A stretch of 64,000 nt of DNA from Nonomuraea sp. PA05 (GTDB lineage Bacteria; Actinomycetota; Actinomycetes; Streptosporangiales; Streptosporangiaceae): contig NZ_VSEY01000044.1 in NCBI RefSeq assembly GCF_008086045.1, forward strand, positions 53,328-117,327, read 5' to 3'. A program made the translations under genes and the position numbers. The notes beneath the pieces are model-generated. The model did not search any database. It was not told the DNA's origin and saw only the letters and a program-made list of their open reading frames with translations. Below, one piece after another: positions 7,947-16,323 of the stretch. The first letter of the stretch is position 1, and each line of letters starts with the position of its first letter.

Positions 7947-9461
7947 CGAGGGGTGGCCGTAGCCGAACGGGGTGAGCAGGAACGCCGTCGTGCCGATCGT
8001 GCCCGCCTCCCACATCGCCACACACACGGCCGACCCCACCAGGACGGCCCAGGCCAGGGGGACGGCGGCGCGGGGGCGCAGACCGTACGCGGCGATCGCG
8101 ACCCCCGCGACGGCCCAGGCGGCGGGCACGAAGACCAGCGCCACACCGACCTGGGCGAGCACCACGCCGGAAAGACCCGTGCCGAGCGCGTGGCCCGCGC
8201 CCCCGGTCAGGCCGGTCGCGAACGCTTGGCCCGCGCCCGCGCCCCCGGACAGGCCGGTCGCGAACGCTTGGCCCGCGCCCCCGGACAGGCCGGTCGCGAG
8301 CACTTGGCCCGCGCCCGTGCCCACGCCGACGGTCAGCAGCATGGCGGCGGGCGCGGCCAGCCCGAGCACCAGGTGCCCGCACAACCACCGCGTCCTGCCG
8401 GTGGCGGTGGCCAGCACGGCCGACGCCCTCCCCCGGCTCTCCTCGCCCAGCGGCCGCAGCGCCCCCGTCACGGCCAGACACGCGACGACCATGCAGAACC
8501 CGTACGTGAAGATCTCCAGCAGCGTCTCACCCGTGAGCGTCCCGACCTCGAACGAGGCCGACACCCACCCCACCCCCACCGACGCCACCCCGAGCGCGAC
8601 CGTCCACGACACCGTCTGCCCCCCGTACAGCCGCCACGCCAGCCCGGCCGCGCTGCGCGGAGCGGGCCTCGCGGGCGCCGGTCGCTCGGGCAGCAGCCCC
8701 GCCCCGAGATCACGACGACCGCAGACGACGTACGCCACCAGGGTGAGCACGACCGCGACCACCAGCGGCACCAGCAGCACCCACCACCGCTCGTCCCCGT
8801 AGGCCCGCGCCACCCGAGGCCACCCCGCGGGCAGGTAGGCCACCACCTCCTCCGGCAGGATCACCCCCGGCACGAGCCCCGCCACCAGGACGCCCACGCC
8901 ACCGGCCCGCGCGAGCGGCGCACTCTGGCAGAGCTGCGCGGCCAGCAGCCCGCACGCGGCGAACGCCGTCGAGCCCGCCCCGCTCACGAGCCCGAACAGC
9001 AGAGACCCGCCGATCGGGTGGCCGAAGGCGAGGCCCAGCACGGCGGCCTGCAGCCCGGCGACGGCGAGGTTCACGGCGGCGATCACGGCCACGACGGCGG
9101 TGATGGCGGCGTACCTGCCGACCGCGCCGGCGGCGACCAGTTCCCTGCGCCCCGCGTCCTCCTCGGCGCGGGTGTGCCTGATGGCGAACAGCAGCCCGGC
9201 GAGCCCGCCGATGAGCAGGCTCTGCACGCTCGACCGCCAGGCGACCACGGCCTCGATCGAGGTTCCGTGCACGGGGCCGAGCAGCGCGAGCGTGATCGGG
9301 TTGGCGTCGGCGGCGGCGATGAAGGCGACCCGCGCCGCCTGCGTGGGCAGCAGGGCGGCCAGGGAGTAGGCGTTGAACGCGGGCACCCCCACGGCCACCG
9401 CGATCCACGCCGCGATCAGCAGCCGGTCGCGGCGCAGGATGAGGTGGGTGATCGTCTTCAT
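7845..9461 (-). CDS. ABC-2-type exporter permease (polyketide-antibiotic exporter family)
   Basis: A 538-residue protein with about twelve predicted helices in two similar halves, the size and layout of actinomycete 'exporter of polyketide antibiotics' permeases. It starts at ATG 9461, overlapping the ATPase gene's stop by ATGA, so the two are co-translated. A loop around residues 382-431 holds a 12-residue tandem repeat (GQAFATGLSGGA-like) unlike the rest of the protein. Its last 102 bases overlap the histidine kinase gene on the other strand. It probably exports a hydrophobic compound with the ATPase at 9458-10342. Confidence 0.88.
   Translation of the reverse strand: MKTITHLILRRDRLLIAAWIAVAVGVPAFNAYSLAALLPTQAARVAFIAAADANPITLALLGPVHGTSIEAVVAWRSSVQSLLIGGLAGLLFAIRHTRAEEDAGRRELVAAGAVGRYAAITAVVAVIAAVNLAVAGLQAAVLGLAFGHPIGGSLLFGLVSGAGSTAFAACGLLAAQLCQSAPLARAGGVGVLVAGLVPGVILPEEVVAYLPAGWPRVARAYGDERWWVLLVPLVVAVVLTLVAYVVCGRRDLGAGLLPERPAPARPAPRSAAGLAWRLYGGQTVSWTVALGVASVGVGWVSASFEVGTLTGETLLEIFTYGFCMVVACLAVTGALRPLGEESRGRASAVLATATGRTRWLCGHLVLGLAAPAAMLLTVGVGTGAGQVLATGLSGGAGQAFATGLSGGAGAGQAFATGLTGGAGHALGTGLSGVVLAQVGVALVFVPAAWAVAGVAIAAYGLRPRAAVPLAWAVLVGSAVCVAMWEAGTIGTTAFLLTPFGYGHPSLSPGFVAPAGFVLVAAGLVATGSAAFARRDLLA
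8167..8317 (-). repeat. In-frame tandem repeat inside the ABC-2 permease gene
   Basis: About four imperfect copies of a roughly 36-base unit (one interval lengthened by 6 bases) encode GQVLATGLSGGA, GQAFATGLSGGA, GQAFATGLTGGA and GHALGTGLSG. All length changes are multiples of three, so the frame is kept. Confidence 0.85.
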
Positions 9462-10342
9462 GAGGTGACGGTCTCGCGGTAGTGCCGCAGGAACAGCTCC
9501 TCCAGGGTGGCCGGCCGCGCGGTGAGGTCGAGCAGCCCGTACGCGGTCAGCCGGGTCAGCGCCTCACCGGCCCGCCCGCTGTCCACCCGGAAGCTCACCT
9601 CGGTCCCGTGGATCTCCAGCCCGTGCACGCCCTCCAGCCGCTCCGGCGGCCGTTCCAGGCGGGCGGTGATCGAGGTCCAGGTGAGGTGCCGCAGCTCGGC
9701 CAGGGTGCCCGACTCGACGACGCGGCCCTGACGGACGATGCTCACCCGGTCGCACAGCGCCTCCACCTCGGCCAGCACGTGGCTGGACAGCAGGATCGCG
9801 GTCCCCTCGGCGCGCCGCTCGGCCAGGCAGCGGCGGAACTCGTCCTCCATGAGCGGGTCGAGGCCGGAGGTGGGCTCGTCCAGCAGGAGCAGCTCGGCGC
9901 GGGCCGCCAGCGCGGCGATGAGCGCGACCTTCTGCCGGTTGCCCTTGGAGTAGGTGCGGGCCCGCTTGCCCGGGTCCAGGGCGAACCGCTCGATCAGCTC
10001 GTCGCGGCGCCGCGTGTCCAGGTGTCCCTGTAGCCGTCCGAGCAGGTCGATGGTCTCGCCGCCGGTCAGCTCGTCCCACAGGGTGACGTCGCCGGGGACG
10101 TAGGCCAGGCGGCGGTGCAGGCGTACGGCGTCGTGCCAGGGATGCCCGCCCAGCAGCCGCACCTCGCCGGCGTCGGCGCGCAGCATGCCCAGCAGGACGC
10201 GGAGGGTGGTGGTCTTCCCGGCGCCGTTGGGGCCGAGGAAGCCGTGGATCTCTCCGGCGGCGACCGTCAGGTCGAGGCCGTCCAGGGCCCGGGTCCGGCC
10301 GTACGACTTCACCAGGCCGGTCACCGAGATGACAGCATCCAT
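9458..10342 (-). CDS. ABC transporter ATP-binding protein (drug-exporter type)
   Basis: A 294-residue ATPase. Walker A is GPNGAGKTT (about residues 38-46). The signature motif is a variant, YSKGNRQKV in place of LSGGQ, as is common in this exporter family. Walker B is LLLLDEPTSGLDP, and the switch His lies in LLSSHVLAEVE. The C-terminal 80 residues form the accessory domain seen in drug-export ATPases. It is first in a two-gene leftward operon with the permease and divergent from the TetR gene at 10408, so TetR repression relieved by the exported compound is likely. Confidence 0.93.
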   Translation of the reverse strand: MDAVISVTGLVKSYGRTRALDGLDLTVAAGEIHGFLGPNGAGKTTTLRVLLGMLRADAGEVRLLGGHPWHDAVRLHRRLAYVPGDVTLWDELTGGETIDLLGRLQGHLDTRRRDELIERFALDPGKRARTYSKGNRQKVALIAALAARAELLLLDEPTSGLDPLMEDEFRRCLAERRAEGTAILLSSHVLAEVEALCDRVSIVRQGRVVESGTLAELRHLTWTSITARLERPPERLEGVHGLEIHGTEVSFRVDSGRAGEALTRLTAYGLLDLTARPATLEELFLRHYRETVTS

Positions 10343-10363
10343 GGTTCGCAGGCTACGGAAAAC

Positions 10364-10377
10364 TTGCAGTCCTGTAA
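10364..10377. promoter_or_regulatory. Candidate TetR operator
   Basis: TTGCAGTCCTGTAA is an imperfect inverted repeat (TTGCAG / CTGTAA, one mismatch) in the 65-base gap between the divergent exporter ATPase and TetR genes. A further palindrome CAATATTG lies at 10392-10399. Assignment rests on position only. Confidence 0.4.
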
Positions 10378-10407
10378 ATATGCAGTGGATGCAATATTGT
10401 GGGACTC

Positions 10408-10986
10408 ATGTCGCTGCGCGAGCGGAAGAAGCAACAGACCCGGCAGGCGCTCATGGACGCCGCGGGGCGGCTGTTCGACGAGCAGGGATACGACGCCACG
10501 ACCGTCGACCAGATCGCGGCGGCGGCCGGAGTGTCCCCGCGCACGTTCTTCACCTACTTCCGGCACAAGGCGGACGTGCTCCACACCCACAGCGAAGAGC
10601 GCGTGGACGCCGGCGTCGCGGCCATCCTCGCCGGGCGGCCGGGCGAGAACCCGGCCGAGCTGCTGGCCAGGGCCTTCGACGAGATGCTGGCGGAGAGCTG
10701 GACGCTGGGGCTCACGCCGGGGCTGGTCGGGGAGGCGTACGAGCTGCCGATCTTCTCGCCCCGGGCGTCGCTCGACCGCTCGAACCGGCGGCTGGAACGG
10801 CTGGCCGGCGCGCTCGTCAGTGCCTGCGGGATCGAGCGGATGACCGCGTTCGCGATGGTGGGGGCCGTGATCGGCGCGGTGAGCGGGACGGCGGCCGTCT
10901 CGATGAGCGAGGGCAGGCCCGACGAGGAGACGCTCGCGCTCACCTCCCGCGCCTGCCGCCAGGCCCTGGCCGGGTTCACCCCCTGA
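10408..10986 (+). CDS. TetR-family transcriptional regulator of the adjacent exporter
   Basis: A 192-residue protein. The N-terminal TetR helix-turn-helix is textbook: TRQALMDAAGRLFDEQGYDATTVDQIAAAAGVSPRTFFTYFRHKADVL spans about residues 10-57. The rest is a helical ligand-binding domain with no recognisable effector motif. The ATG at 10408 is preferred to the in-frame GTG at 10399 because the family's first helix begins right after it. It is divergently transcribed from the ABC exporter pair, the classical arrangement of a local drug-responsive repressor. Confidence 0.92.
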   Translation: MSLRERKKQQTRQALMDAAGRLFDEQGYDATTVDQIAAAAGVSPRTFFTYFRHKADVLHTHSEERVDAGVAAILAGRPGENPAELLARAFDEMLAESWTLGLTPGLVGEAYELPIFSPRASLDRSNRRLERLAGALVSACGIERMTAFAMVGAVIGAVSGTAAVSMSEGRPDEETLALTSRACRQALAGFTP

Positions 10987-11012
10987 CGGCTTCCGGCCGC
11001 CGATCGACCCCC

Positions 11013-11186
11013 ATGAGCACGACCCACCTGGTCGCCGTGACCGGTCAGAAGCTGGGCTCGGTGGGCCGCCACCTGCGCGTGCTGCTGGACGCGGGGCTGG
11101 TGGAGCGGCGGCGGGCCGGCCGGTCCGTCCTGTACGTGCGGACGGCGGCGGGCGAGGTGCTCGTCGAGGCGTCGCAGACCCGCTAG
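11013..11186 (+). pseudogene. ArsR-like winged-helix remnant
   Basis: A 57-residue reading frame holds just the recognition part of an ArsR-like winged helix: a helix-two-like segment, VGRHLRVLLDAGLVERRR (about residues 18-35), and a wing with VLYVRTAAGEVLVEA. In actinomycetes this sequence normally ends regulators of several hundred residues. Nothing upstream in frame resembles the missing N-terminal portion; the preceding bases belong to the TetR gene in another frame. It is probably a decayed remnant, though a free-standing mini-protein cannot be ruled out. Confidence 0.5.
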
Positions 11187-11237
11187 ATCCGATCTAGCGG
11201 GCCGTCTAGCGCCTCCTCCATGAGAGGGGGTGACACC

Positions 11238-11813
11238 ATGACGGCCGACGAACCGCTCAACGTCACGGTGATCATCGGCAGCACCCGGGAGGGCCGCGTC
11301 TGCGACACGGTCGGCACCTGGATCGCCGAGCGGGCGCGGCTGCGCGACGACCTCGCCGTCGAGGTGCTCGACCTGGCCGCGTACGCCTTCCCGTCCTGCT
11401 ACCCGGAGCGGGCCACGCCGGCCATGCGGCACTTCACCGCCACGGTCTCCGGCGCGGACGCGTTCGTCGTGGTGACCCCCGAGTACAACCGCAGCTTCCC
11501 CGCCTCGCTCAAGCAGGCGATCGACTTCGCCTACGACGAGTGGCAGGCCAAGCCGGTCGGCGTCGTCGCCTACGGCTCAGGCTCGTGCGGCCACCACACC
11601 GTCGAGCAGCTCCGCACCGTCTTCACCGCCCTGCACGCCGTGACCATGCGCGACTGGGTGGGGCTCGACCTGCTGAGCGCCGGCATCGGCGAACGCTGCC
11701 GCCCCCTCGACACCGACGACCGCCTGCGCGCCGTCGCCGCCATGCTCGACCAGCTCGCCTGGTGGGGCCGCGCGCTGCGCGAGGGGCGGCGCGCCCAGCC
11801 TTACGTCTCGTGA
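11238..11813 (+). CDS. NAD(P)H-dependent FMN reductase family protein
   Basis: A 191-residue flavodoxin-fold oxidoreductase. The phosphate-binding loop for FMN is IIGSTREGR at the first beta strand (about residues 11-19). A second flavin-contact segment is TPEYNRSFPASLKQAIDF (about 81-98), where PEYN is the family hallmark. The second of two in-frame ATGs (11238) is chosen because a GAGAGGGGG ribosome-binding site precedes it. It lies 16 bases upstream of the DrrAB-like exporter genes and is probably in one operon with them, suggesting redox handling of a quinone-like or nitro compound that is also exported. That link is inference. Confidence 0.9.
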   Translation: MTADEPLNVTVIIGSTREGRVCDTVGTWIAERARLRDDLAVEVLDLAAYAFPSCYPERATPAMRHFTATVSGADAFVVVTPEYNRSFPASLKQAIDFAYDEWQAKPVGVVAYGSGSCGHHTVEQLRTVFTALHAVTMRDWVGLDLLSAGIGERCRPLDTDDRLRAVAAMLDQLAWWGRALREGRRAQPYVS

Positions 11814-11829
11814 AGTGAAGGGATCACTC

Positions 11830-12798
11830 ATGCCAGAACTGGCCATCCAGACCGCAGGCCTGATCAAGGTCTTCGGCGACACGCGCGCCGTGGACGGCCT
11901 CGACCTGTCCGTGCCGGCCGGCGCCGTCTACGGCGTGCTCGGGCCCAACGGCGCGGGCAAGACGACCGCCGTCCGCATGCTCGCCACGCTGCTGCGGCCC
12001 GACGGCGGCGAGGCGACCGTGTTCGGGCACGACGTGGTGCGCGAGGCCGACGCCGTGCGCTCCCGCGTCAGCCTGACCGGCCAGTACGCCTCCGTGGACG
12101 AGGAGATGACCGGCTCCGAGAACCTGATCCTGCTGGCCCGCCTCCTCGGCCACCGCAAACCCGCCGCCCGGCAGCGGGCGGCGGAGCTGCTGGAGGCGTT
12201 CGGGCTGACGGAGGCGGCGGGGCGGCAGGTCAAGACGTACTCGGGGGGCATGCGGCGGCGCATCGACATCGCGGCCAGCATCCTTAACACCCCTGACCTG
12301 CTCTTCCTCGACGAGCCCACCACCGGCCTGGACCCGCGCAGCCGCAACCAGGTCTGGGACATCGTCCGCATCGTCGTCGCCCACGGCACCACCGTCCTGC
12401 TGACCACCCAGTACCTGGAGGAGGCCGACCGGCTCGCGCAGCGCATCGCCGTCATCGACCACGGCAGGGTCATCGCCGAGGGCACGCCCGGCGAGCTGAA
12501 GTCGTCGGTCGGCTCCGGCTCGATCCACGTCCGGCTCCGCGACGCCGCCGACCGTCCGGAGGCCTCGCGGTTGCTCACCGAGGAGCTGGACACGCTCGTC
12601 TACCTGGAGGCGGATCCGGTGGCGCTGACCGCTCGCGTCAACGGGTCCGGCGACGAGGCCGCGCAGGCGGCCCGCGCGCTGGGCCGGCTCGCCGCCGCAG
12701 GCGTCGTCGTCGACGACTTCTCCCTCGGCCAGCCCAGCCTGGACGAGGTCTTCCTCGCCCTCACCGACCACCCCGCCACCACTGAGGAGGCAGCGTGA
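11830..12798 (+). CDS. DrrA-like daunorubicin-resistance-family ABC ATPase
   Basis: A 322-residue exporter ATPase. Walker A is GPNGAGKTT (about residues 38-46), the signature YSGGMRRRIDIAASI, and Walker B LLFLDEPTTGLDPRSR. The C-terminal 90 residues carry the DrrA-type accessory domain ending in QPSLDEVFLALTD, the family's conserved terminal motif. The ATG at 11830 is chosen over an upstream GTG because GAAGGGA lies at the right distance. The stop overlaps the permease start as GTGA, so the two subunits are coupled. Substrates of this family are usually hydrophobic antibiotics; the actual one is unknown. Confidence 0.94.
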   Translation: MPELAIQTAGLIKVFGDTRAVDGLDLSVPAGAVYGVLGPNGAGKTTAVRMLATLLRPDGGEATVFGHDVVREADAVRSRVSLTGQYASVDEEMTGSENLILLARLLGHRKPAARQRAAELLEAFGLTEAAGRQVKTYSGGMRRRIDIAASILNTPDLLFLDEPTTGLDPRSRNQVWDIVRIVVAHGTTVLLTTQYLEEADRLAQRIAVIDHGRVIAEGTPGELKSSVGSGSIHVRLRDAADRPEASRLLTEELDTLVYLEADPVALTARVNGSGDEAAQAARALGRLAAAGVVVDDFSLGQPSLDEVFLALTDHPATTEEAA

Positions 12799-13625
12799 CC
12801 ACCACCACCGACTACGTTCCCGCCACCGAGACCCTGGCCACGGTCCTGGCGCCCGCCACCCGGCCGCCCCGGCCCAGCGCCTGGTCGGCGTCGATGACGT
12901 TCGGCTGGCGGGCCATGCTGAAGATCAAGCACGTGCCCGAGCAGCTCTTCGACGTCACCGCGTTCCCGATCATGATGACGCTGATGTTCACGTACCTCTT
13001 CGGCGGCGCACTCGCCGGCTCGCCCACCGAGTACCTGCAGTTCCTGCTGCCGGGCATCATGGTGACGAGCGTCGTGATGATCACCATGTACACCGGCGTG
13101 GAGGTCAACAAGGACATCGAGAAGGGCGTCTTCGACCGTTTCCGCACCCTGCCCATCTGGCGCCCGTCCACCATGGTCGGCTACCTGCTCGGCGACGTCC
13201 TGCGCTACTTCATGGCCTCCACCGTCATCCTGCTGATCGGGCTGCTGCTCGGCTTCCGCCCCCAGGGCGGCTTCGCCGGGGTGACGCTCGGGATCGCGCT
13301 GCTGCTGGTGTTCTCGTTCGCGTTCTCGTGGGTGTGGACGATGTTCGGGCTGCTGATGCGCAACGAGAAGTCCGTGATGGGCGTCAGCATGCTCGTGATG
13401 ATGCCGCTGACCTTCCTGAGCAACGTGTACGTGGACCCGTCCACCATGCCGGGCTGGCTCCAGGTCTTCGTGAACGCCAGCCCGATCTCGCATCTGGTCA
13501 GCTCGGTGCGGTCGTTGATGGGCGGGGCGCCGGACATGGGGGAGATCACCTGGGTGCTGGGGTCGTCCGTGGTGCTGGTGGTGGTGTTCGGGACGTTGAC
13601 GATGCGGCTGTACAACCGGAAGTGA
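12795..13625 (+). CDS. DrrB-like ABC-2 exporter permease
   Basis: A 276-residue permease with six predicted helices after a 45-residue cytoplasmic N-terminus. Features typical of DrrB proteins are the early amphipathic stretch FGWRAMLKIKHVPEQLFDV, the loop GVEVNKDIEKGVFDRFRTLP after helix two, and the late segment FLSNVYVDPSTMPGWLQVF. The GTG start overlaps the stop of the ATPase gene (GTGA), so a 1:1 complex with the upstream ATPase is expected. It is the last gene of the 11238-13625 operon. Confidence 0.93.
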   Translation: MTTTTDYVPATETLATVLAPATRPPRPSAWSASMTFGWRAMLKIKHVPEQLFDVTAFPIMMTLMFTYLFGGALAGSPTEYLQFLLPGIMVTSVVMITMYTGVEVNKDIEKGVFDRFRTLPIWRPSTMVGYLLGDVLRYFMASTVILLIGLLLGFRPQGGFAGVTLGIALLLVFSFAFSWVWTMFGLLMRNEKSVMGVSMLVMMPLTFLSNVYVDPSTMPGWLQVFVNASPISHLVSSVRSLMGGAPDMGEITWVLGSSVVLVVVFGTLTMRLYNRK

Positions 13626-13634
13626 CGAGGTGAC

Positions 13635-13778
13635 TCAGTACTGGGGCTCGGACAGTTCTCCTGCCGCCAGGCGGTCGAGCTGATCGATGGCCCTCTTCAG
13701 GGAGGAGTCACCGAAGCTGTAGCTGAGGCCAACGGCGGCGACGACCCACCGCCTGCAATGGGGGCGCCCGTCGTCCAT
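13635..13778 (-). CDS. Small hypothetical protein (47 aa)
   Basis: An ATG-initiated frame of 47 codons on the reverse strand fills most of the gap between the DrrB-like gene and the HTH/lectin gene. The product starts MDDGRPHCRRWVVAAVG and ends LDRLAAGELSEPQY; the C-terminal half looks like an amphipathic helix (LKRAIDQLDRLAAGEL). It has no signal peptide. The amino-acid composition is natural rather than Arg/Pro-skewed, which argues against a random frame, but no family is recognised and no strong ribosome-binding site is evident. Confidence 0.4.
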   Translation of the reverse strand: MDDGRPHCRRWVVAAVGLSYSFGDSSLKRAIDQLDRLAAGELSEPQY

Positions 13779-13879
13779 AACACCGATTTTGCCTGCTCTT
13801 CCCCGAATTCGCGGACGACTTCACCCCTTCCTTATCGGCCACGCATCGTTATCATTGGGCCACTCAGAGTGGAGGCCGG

Positions 13880-15406
13880 ATGCGGGCGCACGTACGCGAA
13901 CTGACCCTGGAGATCGGCGTGATCGGAGGGCTGAGCGCGCTCCTGTCCGTCGCCGCCGGCATCTCCGTCAACTTCGCCACCGACGGCCAGCCCGAGCTCA
14001 ACCCCGCCCACATCCCGCCGGCCGTGCTCTTCTCCTGCCTGGCCTCCGCGGTGCCCCTGATCCGGGCGCGCTGGGCCGCCCGTACGGAGCGCACGACCGA
14101 CCCGTACACCGCCCAGGACCTCGCCGGATACAAACGGCTGCTCAAGAAGCTGCGCCAGGAGAAGGGCACGCCGTCCTTCGCCGAGCTGGAGCGGCGCGCC
14201 GCCGAGCGCGGGCTCGACATCGGGCGGGCCGGCCTGGAGAAGGTCACCAAGCAGGCGCTGCGCTGGCTCGACGACGCCGAGCACGCCGAGCCGATCATCC
14301 GCGCCTTCCTCGCCGTCCACCAGGTGCCGGACGACACCGCCGGCACCTGGCTGGCGGCCTACCGGCGGCTGGTCGATCCCGCGCCGCCGCCGGAGCGCAG
14401 GCGTCGCGTCAGGCCGGCCGTCCTGGTGGCGGTGCCGGTCGTGTGCGCGACCGTCGCCTCACTGGGATACGTGTCGTACGCGGAAGCCCGCATCCGAGGC
14501 TCGCTGTACCGTCCTCACATGGCCGTCCTCTCCCGGCACGCCCCCGGCAGGTACCTGGCCGTGACCAGCTCGGAGAGCTCTCCGCCGCGCGCCAGGCTCG
14601 GCCCGTCGACCATCAGCAAGAGCCCCGTCGCGCCCTACCGGTGGGATTTCGTGCCCGCCAAGCACGACGGCTCGTACCACTTCCAGATCCGCAACCGCCA
14701 GACCCGGCGCTGCCTGACCCCCGAGGCCCGCACCCTCACCGAGGGCGGCTACATCACCGACGCCGCCTGCGACGGCTCCGCCGAGCAGCTCTGGCGGGTG
14801 AGCGATCACGGGGTAAGCAGTGACAGGGCCATCGCGCAGGGCGGCATGTGCGTCGAGCCCAACCTGGGCTCCACCGACGCGGGCGCGCCGCTGGTTCTGC
14901 GGTCCTGCGTCCCCGGCAAGACCGCGCAGCGCTGGCTGATCACCGACCGCATGCCCGCCGGGCTCGGCAGCTCGATGGCCAGCGCACAGAACGGCGTCTG
15001 CCTGGACGCCGCGGCCGGCATGGCGGACCTGGTCACCTGGGGCTGCCACGGCCGGGCCAACCAGTCCTTCACCTACCGGCGCGACGCCCGGGGCGACTAC
15101 GAGATGAAGATCATGGACACCTGCCTGGGCGTGTCCGCGCCTCGGCGGCGGCCCGTACGCGAGACCTGCACCGGCGGCCCCGGCCAGCTCTGGCGCCTCA
15201 CCTACCGCTCGCCGCTCAACGACTGGCTCTACTGGGAGGTCAGGCACGTCGCCAGCGACCTCTGCCTCCAGTTGGAGCCCGACCTGGCCACGCTGTCCAT
15301 GAACGCCTGCGACCGGTCGAACGTCCAGCAGTGGCGCACCCCCGAGTGGCTGCGGCCGCCGGACACACCTGTCCACCCGGCCGCCGGCCTGCGCAACCCG
15401 CACTGA
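13880..15406 (+). CDS. Membrane-anchored fusion: HTH-like N-domain, one or two TM helices, ricin-type lectin repeats
   Basis: A 508-residue protein with an unusual layout. A short N-terminal hydrophobic segment (about residues 10-30) and another near 50-60 precede a helical region (about 78-165) resembling the HTH module common in actinomycete signalling proteins (YKRLLKKLRQEKG, FAELERRAAERG). A strong membrane helix follows near 180-200. The remaining 300 residues hold two or more beta-trefoil lectin-like units with repeated Cys and QxW motifs (SAEQLWRV, TAQRWLI, GPGQLWRL, NVQQWRT). GGAGG precedes the ATG. The topology suggests a cytoplasmic HTH-like part and an outside lectin part. Function is unknown. 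Confidence 0.8.
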   Translation: MRAHVRELTLEIGVIGGLSALLSVAAGISVNFATDGQPELNPAHIPPAVLFSCLASAVPLIRARWAARTERTTDPYTAQDLAGYKRLLKKLRQEKGTPSFAELERRAAERGLDIGRAGLEKVTKQALRWLDDAEHAEPIIRAFLAVHQVPDDTAGTWLAAYRRLVDPAPPPERRRRVRPAVLVAVPVVCATVASLGYVSYAEARIRGSLYRPHMAVLSRHAPGRYLAVTSSESSPPRARLGPSTISKSPVAPYRWDFVPAKHDGSYHFQIRNRQTRRCLTPEARTLTEGGYITDAACDGSAEQLWRVSDHGVSSDRAIAQGGMCVEPNLGSTDAGAPLVLRSCVPGKTAQRWLITDRMPAGLGSSMASAQNGVCLDAAAGMADLVTWGCHGRANQSFTYRRDARGDYEMKIMDTCLGVSAPRRRPVRETCTGGPGQLWRLTYRSPLNDWLYWEVRHVASDLCLQLEPDLATLSMNACDRSNVQQWRTPEWLRPPDTPVHPAAGLRNPH

Positions 15407-15412
15407 GTGGCG

Positions 15413-15664
15413 TCAGTTCACGTACGCCCACAGGTCGTAGGTGTAGTAGCCCGGGTAGGTCTGCGGGTAGTGAGTGCTGCACCACCACGTCTGCCAGCGC
15501 CCGGTCTGGACGCCCGACTGGCCGAAGGAAATGCAGACGTCATAGGGCAGAGTGCTGTAGACCATCTGCAGCTCGGACGCGGCTTGCGCCGGGGGGCTCG
15601 TGGCCAGGACGGGTGCCAGGGCGGTGACCGTGAGCAAGGCTAGGGCGGTGAGTTTGCGTCGCAC
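15413..15664 (-). CDS. Small secreted hypothetical protein (83 aa)
   Basis: The 83-residue product begins with a typical Sec signal peptide (RRK, Ala/Leu-rich core, cleavage near PAQAA about residue 29). The mature part of about 54 residues is rich in Tyr and Trp and has two Cys (one near DVCISF, one near TWWCST), probably disulphide-bonded. The start is GTG at 15664. It converges with the HTH/lectin gene, whose stop is only a few bases away. No family is recognised; a secreted, disulphide-stabilised mini-protein is the safest description. Confidence 0.6.
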   Translation of the reverse strand: MRRKLTALALLTVTALAPVLATSPPAQAASELQMVYSTLPYDVCISFGQSGVQTGRWQTWWCSTHYPQTYPGYYTYDLWAYVN

Positions 15665-15910
15665 CAGTTCTCCCCTCGTGAAGGGCCGGATGGCGGTGGG
15701 ATGCGATCACCGTGCATTGGACGATGGGGGTCAAGGCCGCTGCAATATCGACCTTGTCGTGACTGCGGTGACCAGCGCGGATGCCGCCGAGGGCGTGAAA
15801 GGTTCATTTCGGAGCCGGGCTGTCCGTCGGACGTCGGTTCGCGAGTGCCCCCGCTGGTGAGGGCCAGGCACACACTCTCGCGTATGACTGGCCCTCATTT
15901 GTGGTAACGA
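15665..15910. other. Intergenic region, lower GC
   Basis: No convincing gene is seen in these 246 bases. A CAAGG...CCTTG inverted repeat with a 15-base interval occurs near 15733-15757. The leader of the leftward small secreted protein lies here, and base composition is less GC-rich than the flanks. Confidence 0.5.
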
Positions 15911-16081
15911 CTAGCCTGCTGTTGTCTTGTAGACCGCGAGCACCAGCGAGCTCGCCAGTGCGAGTGTGATCAACAGGACACAGAGGTGGGCGGTGCGGCT
16001 CCTACTTCCCAGTGCGGTCCGCACCGTCCGCCCGACTTCTTTCGCGACCAGCTTCCGCCAGTCAGCCTCCTCTTCCGGCAT
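15911..16081 (-). CDS. Small single-pass membrane protein (56 aa)
   Basis: From the ATG at 16081 (AAAGGG ribosome-binding site upstream) the product is 56 residues: an acidic/basic N-terminal half (PEEEADWRKLVAKEVGRTVR) predicted to be an amphipathic helix, then one hydrophobic helix (LCVLLITLALASSLVLAVY, about residues 33-51) and a short tail. The positive charges before the helix suggest the N-terminus stays in the cytoplasm. It is divergent from the unrecognised regulator at 16324, with about 240 bases between. Similar small proteins often sit beside regulators in actinomycetes, but no function is known to me. Confidence 0.6.
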   Translation of the reverse strand: MPEEEADWRKLVAKEVGRTVRTALGSRSRTAHLCVLLITLALASSLVLAVYKTTAG

Positions 16082-16323
16082 CGAATTGCCCTTTCGATCG
16101 GGAACTGCGTGCCACGGTAGAGGTAGATCACCATGCATGCCAGCGTCGACTTTCGGCTGCGAAGTAGAGCCTGCATACTCTTGGATGGCGATTTTTCGCC
16201 TTCAGGTGTATAAAGCAGTGCCTCTCCGCACGCCTGGTGTTCAAATTCGACATGTGCAAGGGTGAACCCTTTTTGGTTGATGCGTATGCTGACCACCGGA
16301 CATGACCGGCGAGAGGATCAGTC
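16082..16323. other. Divergent promoter region of the 56-aa protein and HTH-protein genes
   Basis: A/T-richer spacer with no gene. It contains a small perfect hairpin, GGCGA/TCGCC around TTTT (16187-16200), followed by an A/T-containing stretch GTGTATAAAG near 16206-16216 that could be a -10 region. A GAGAGGA ribosome-binding site precedes the GTG start at 16324. Confidence 0.45.
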
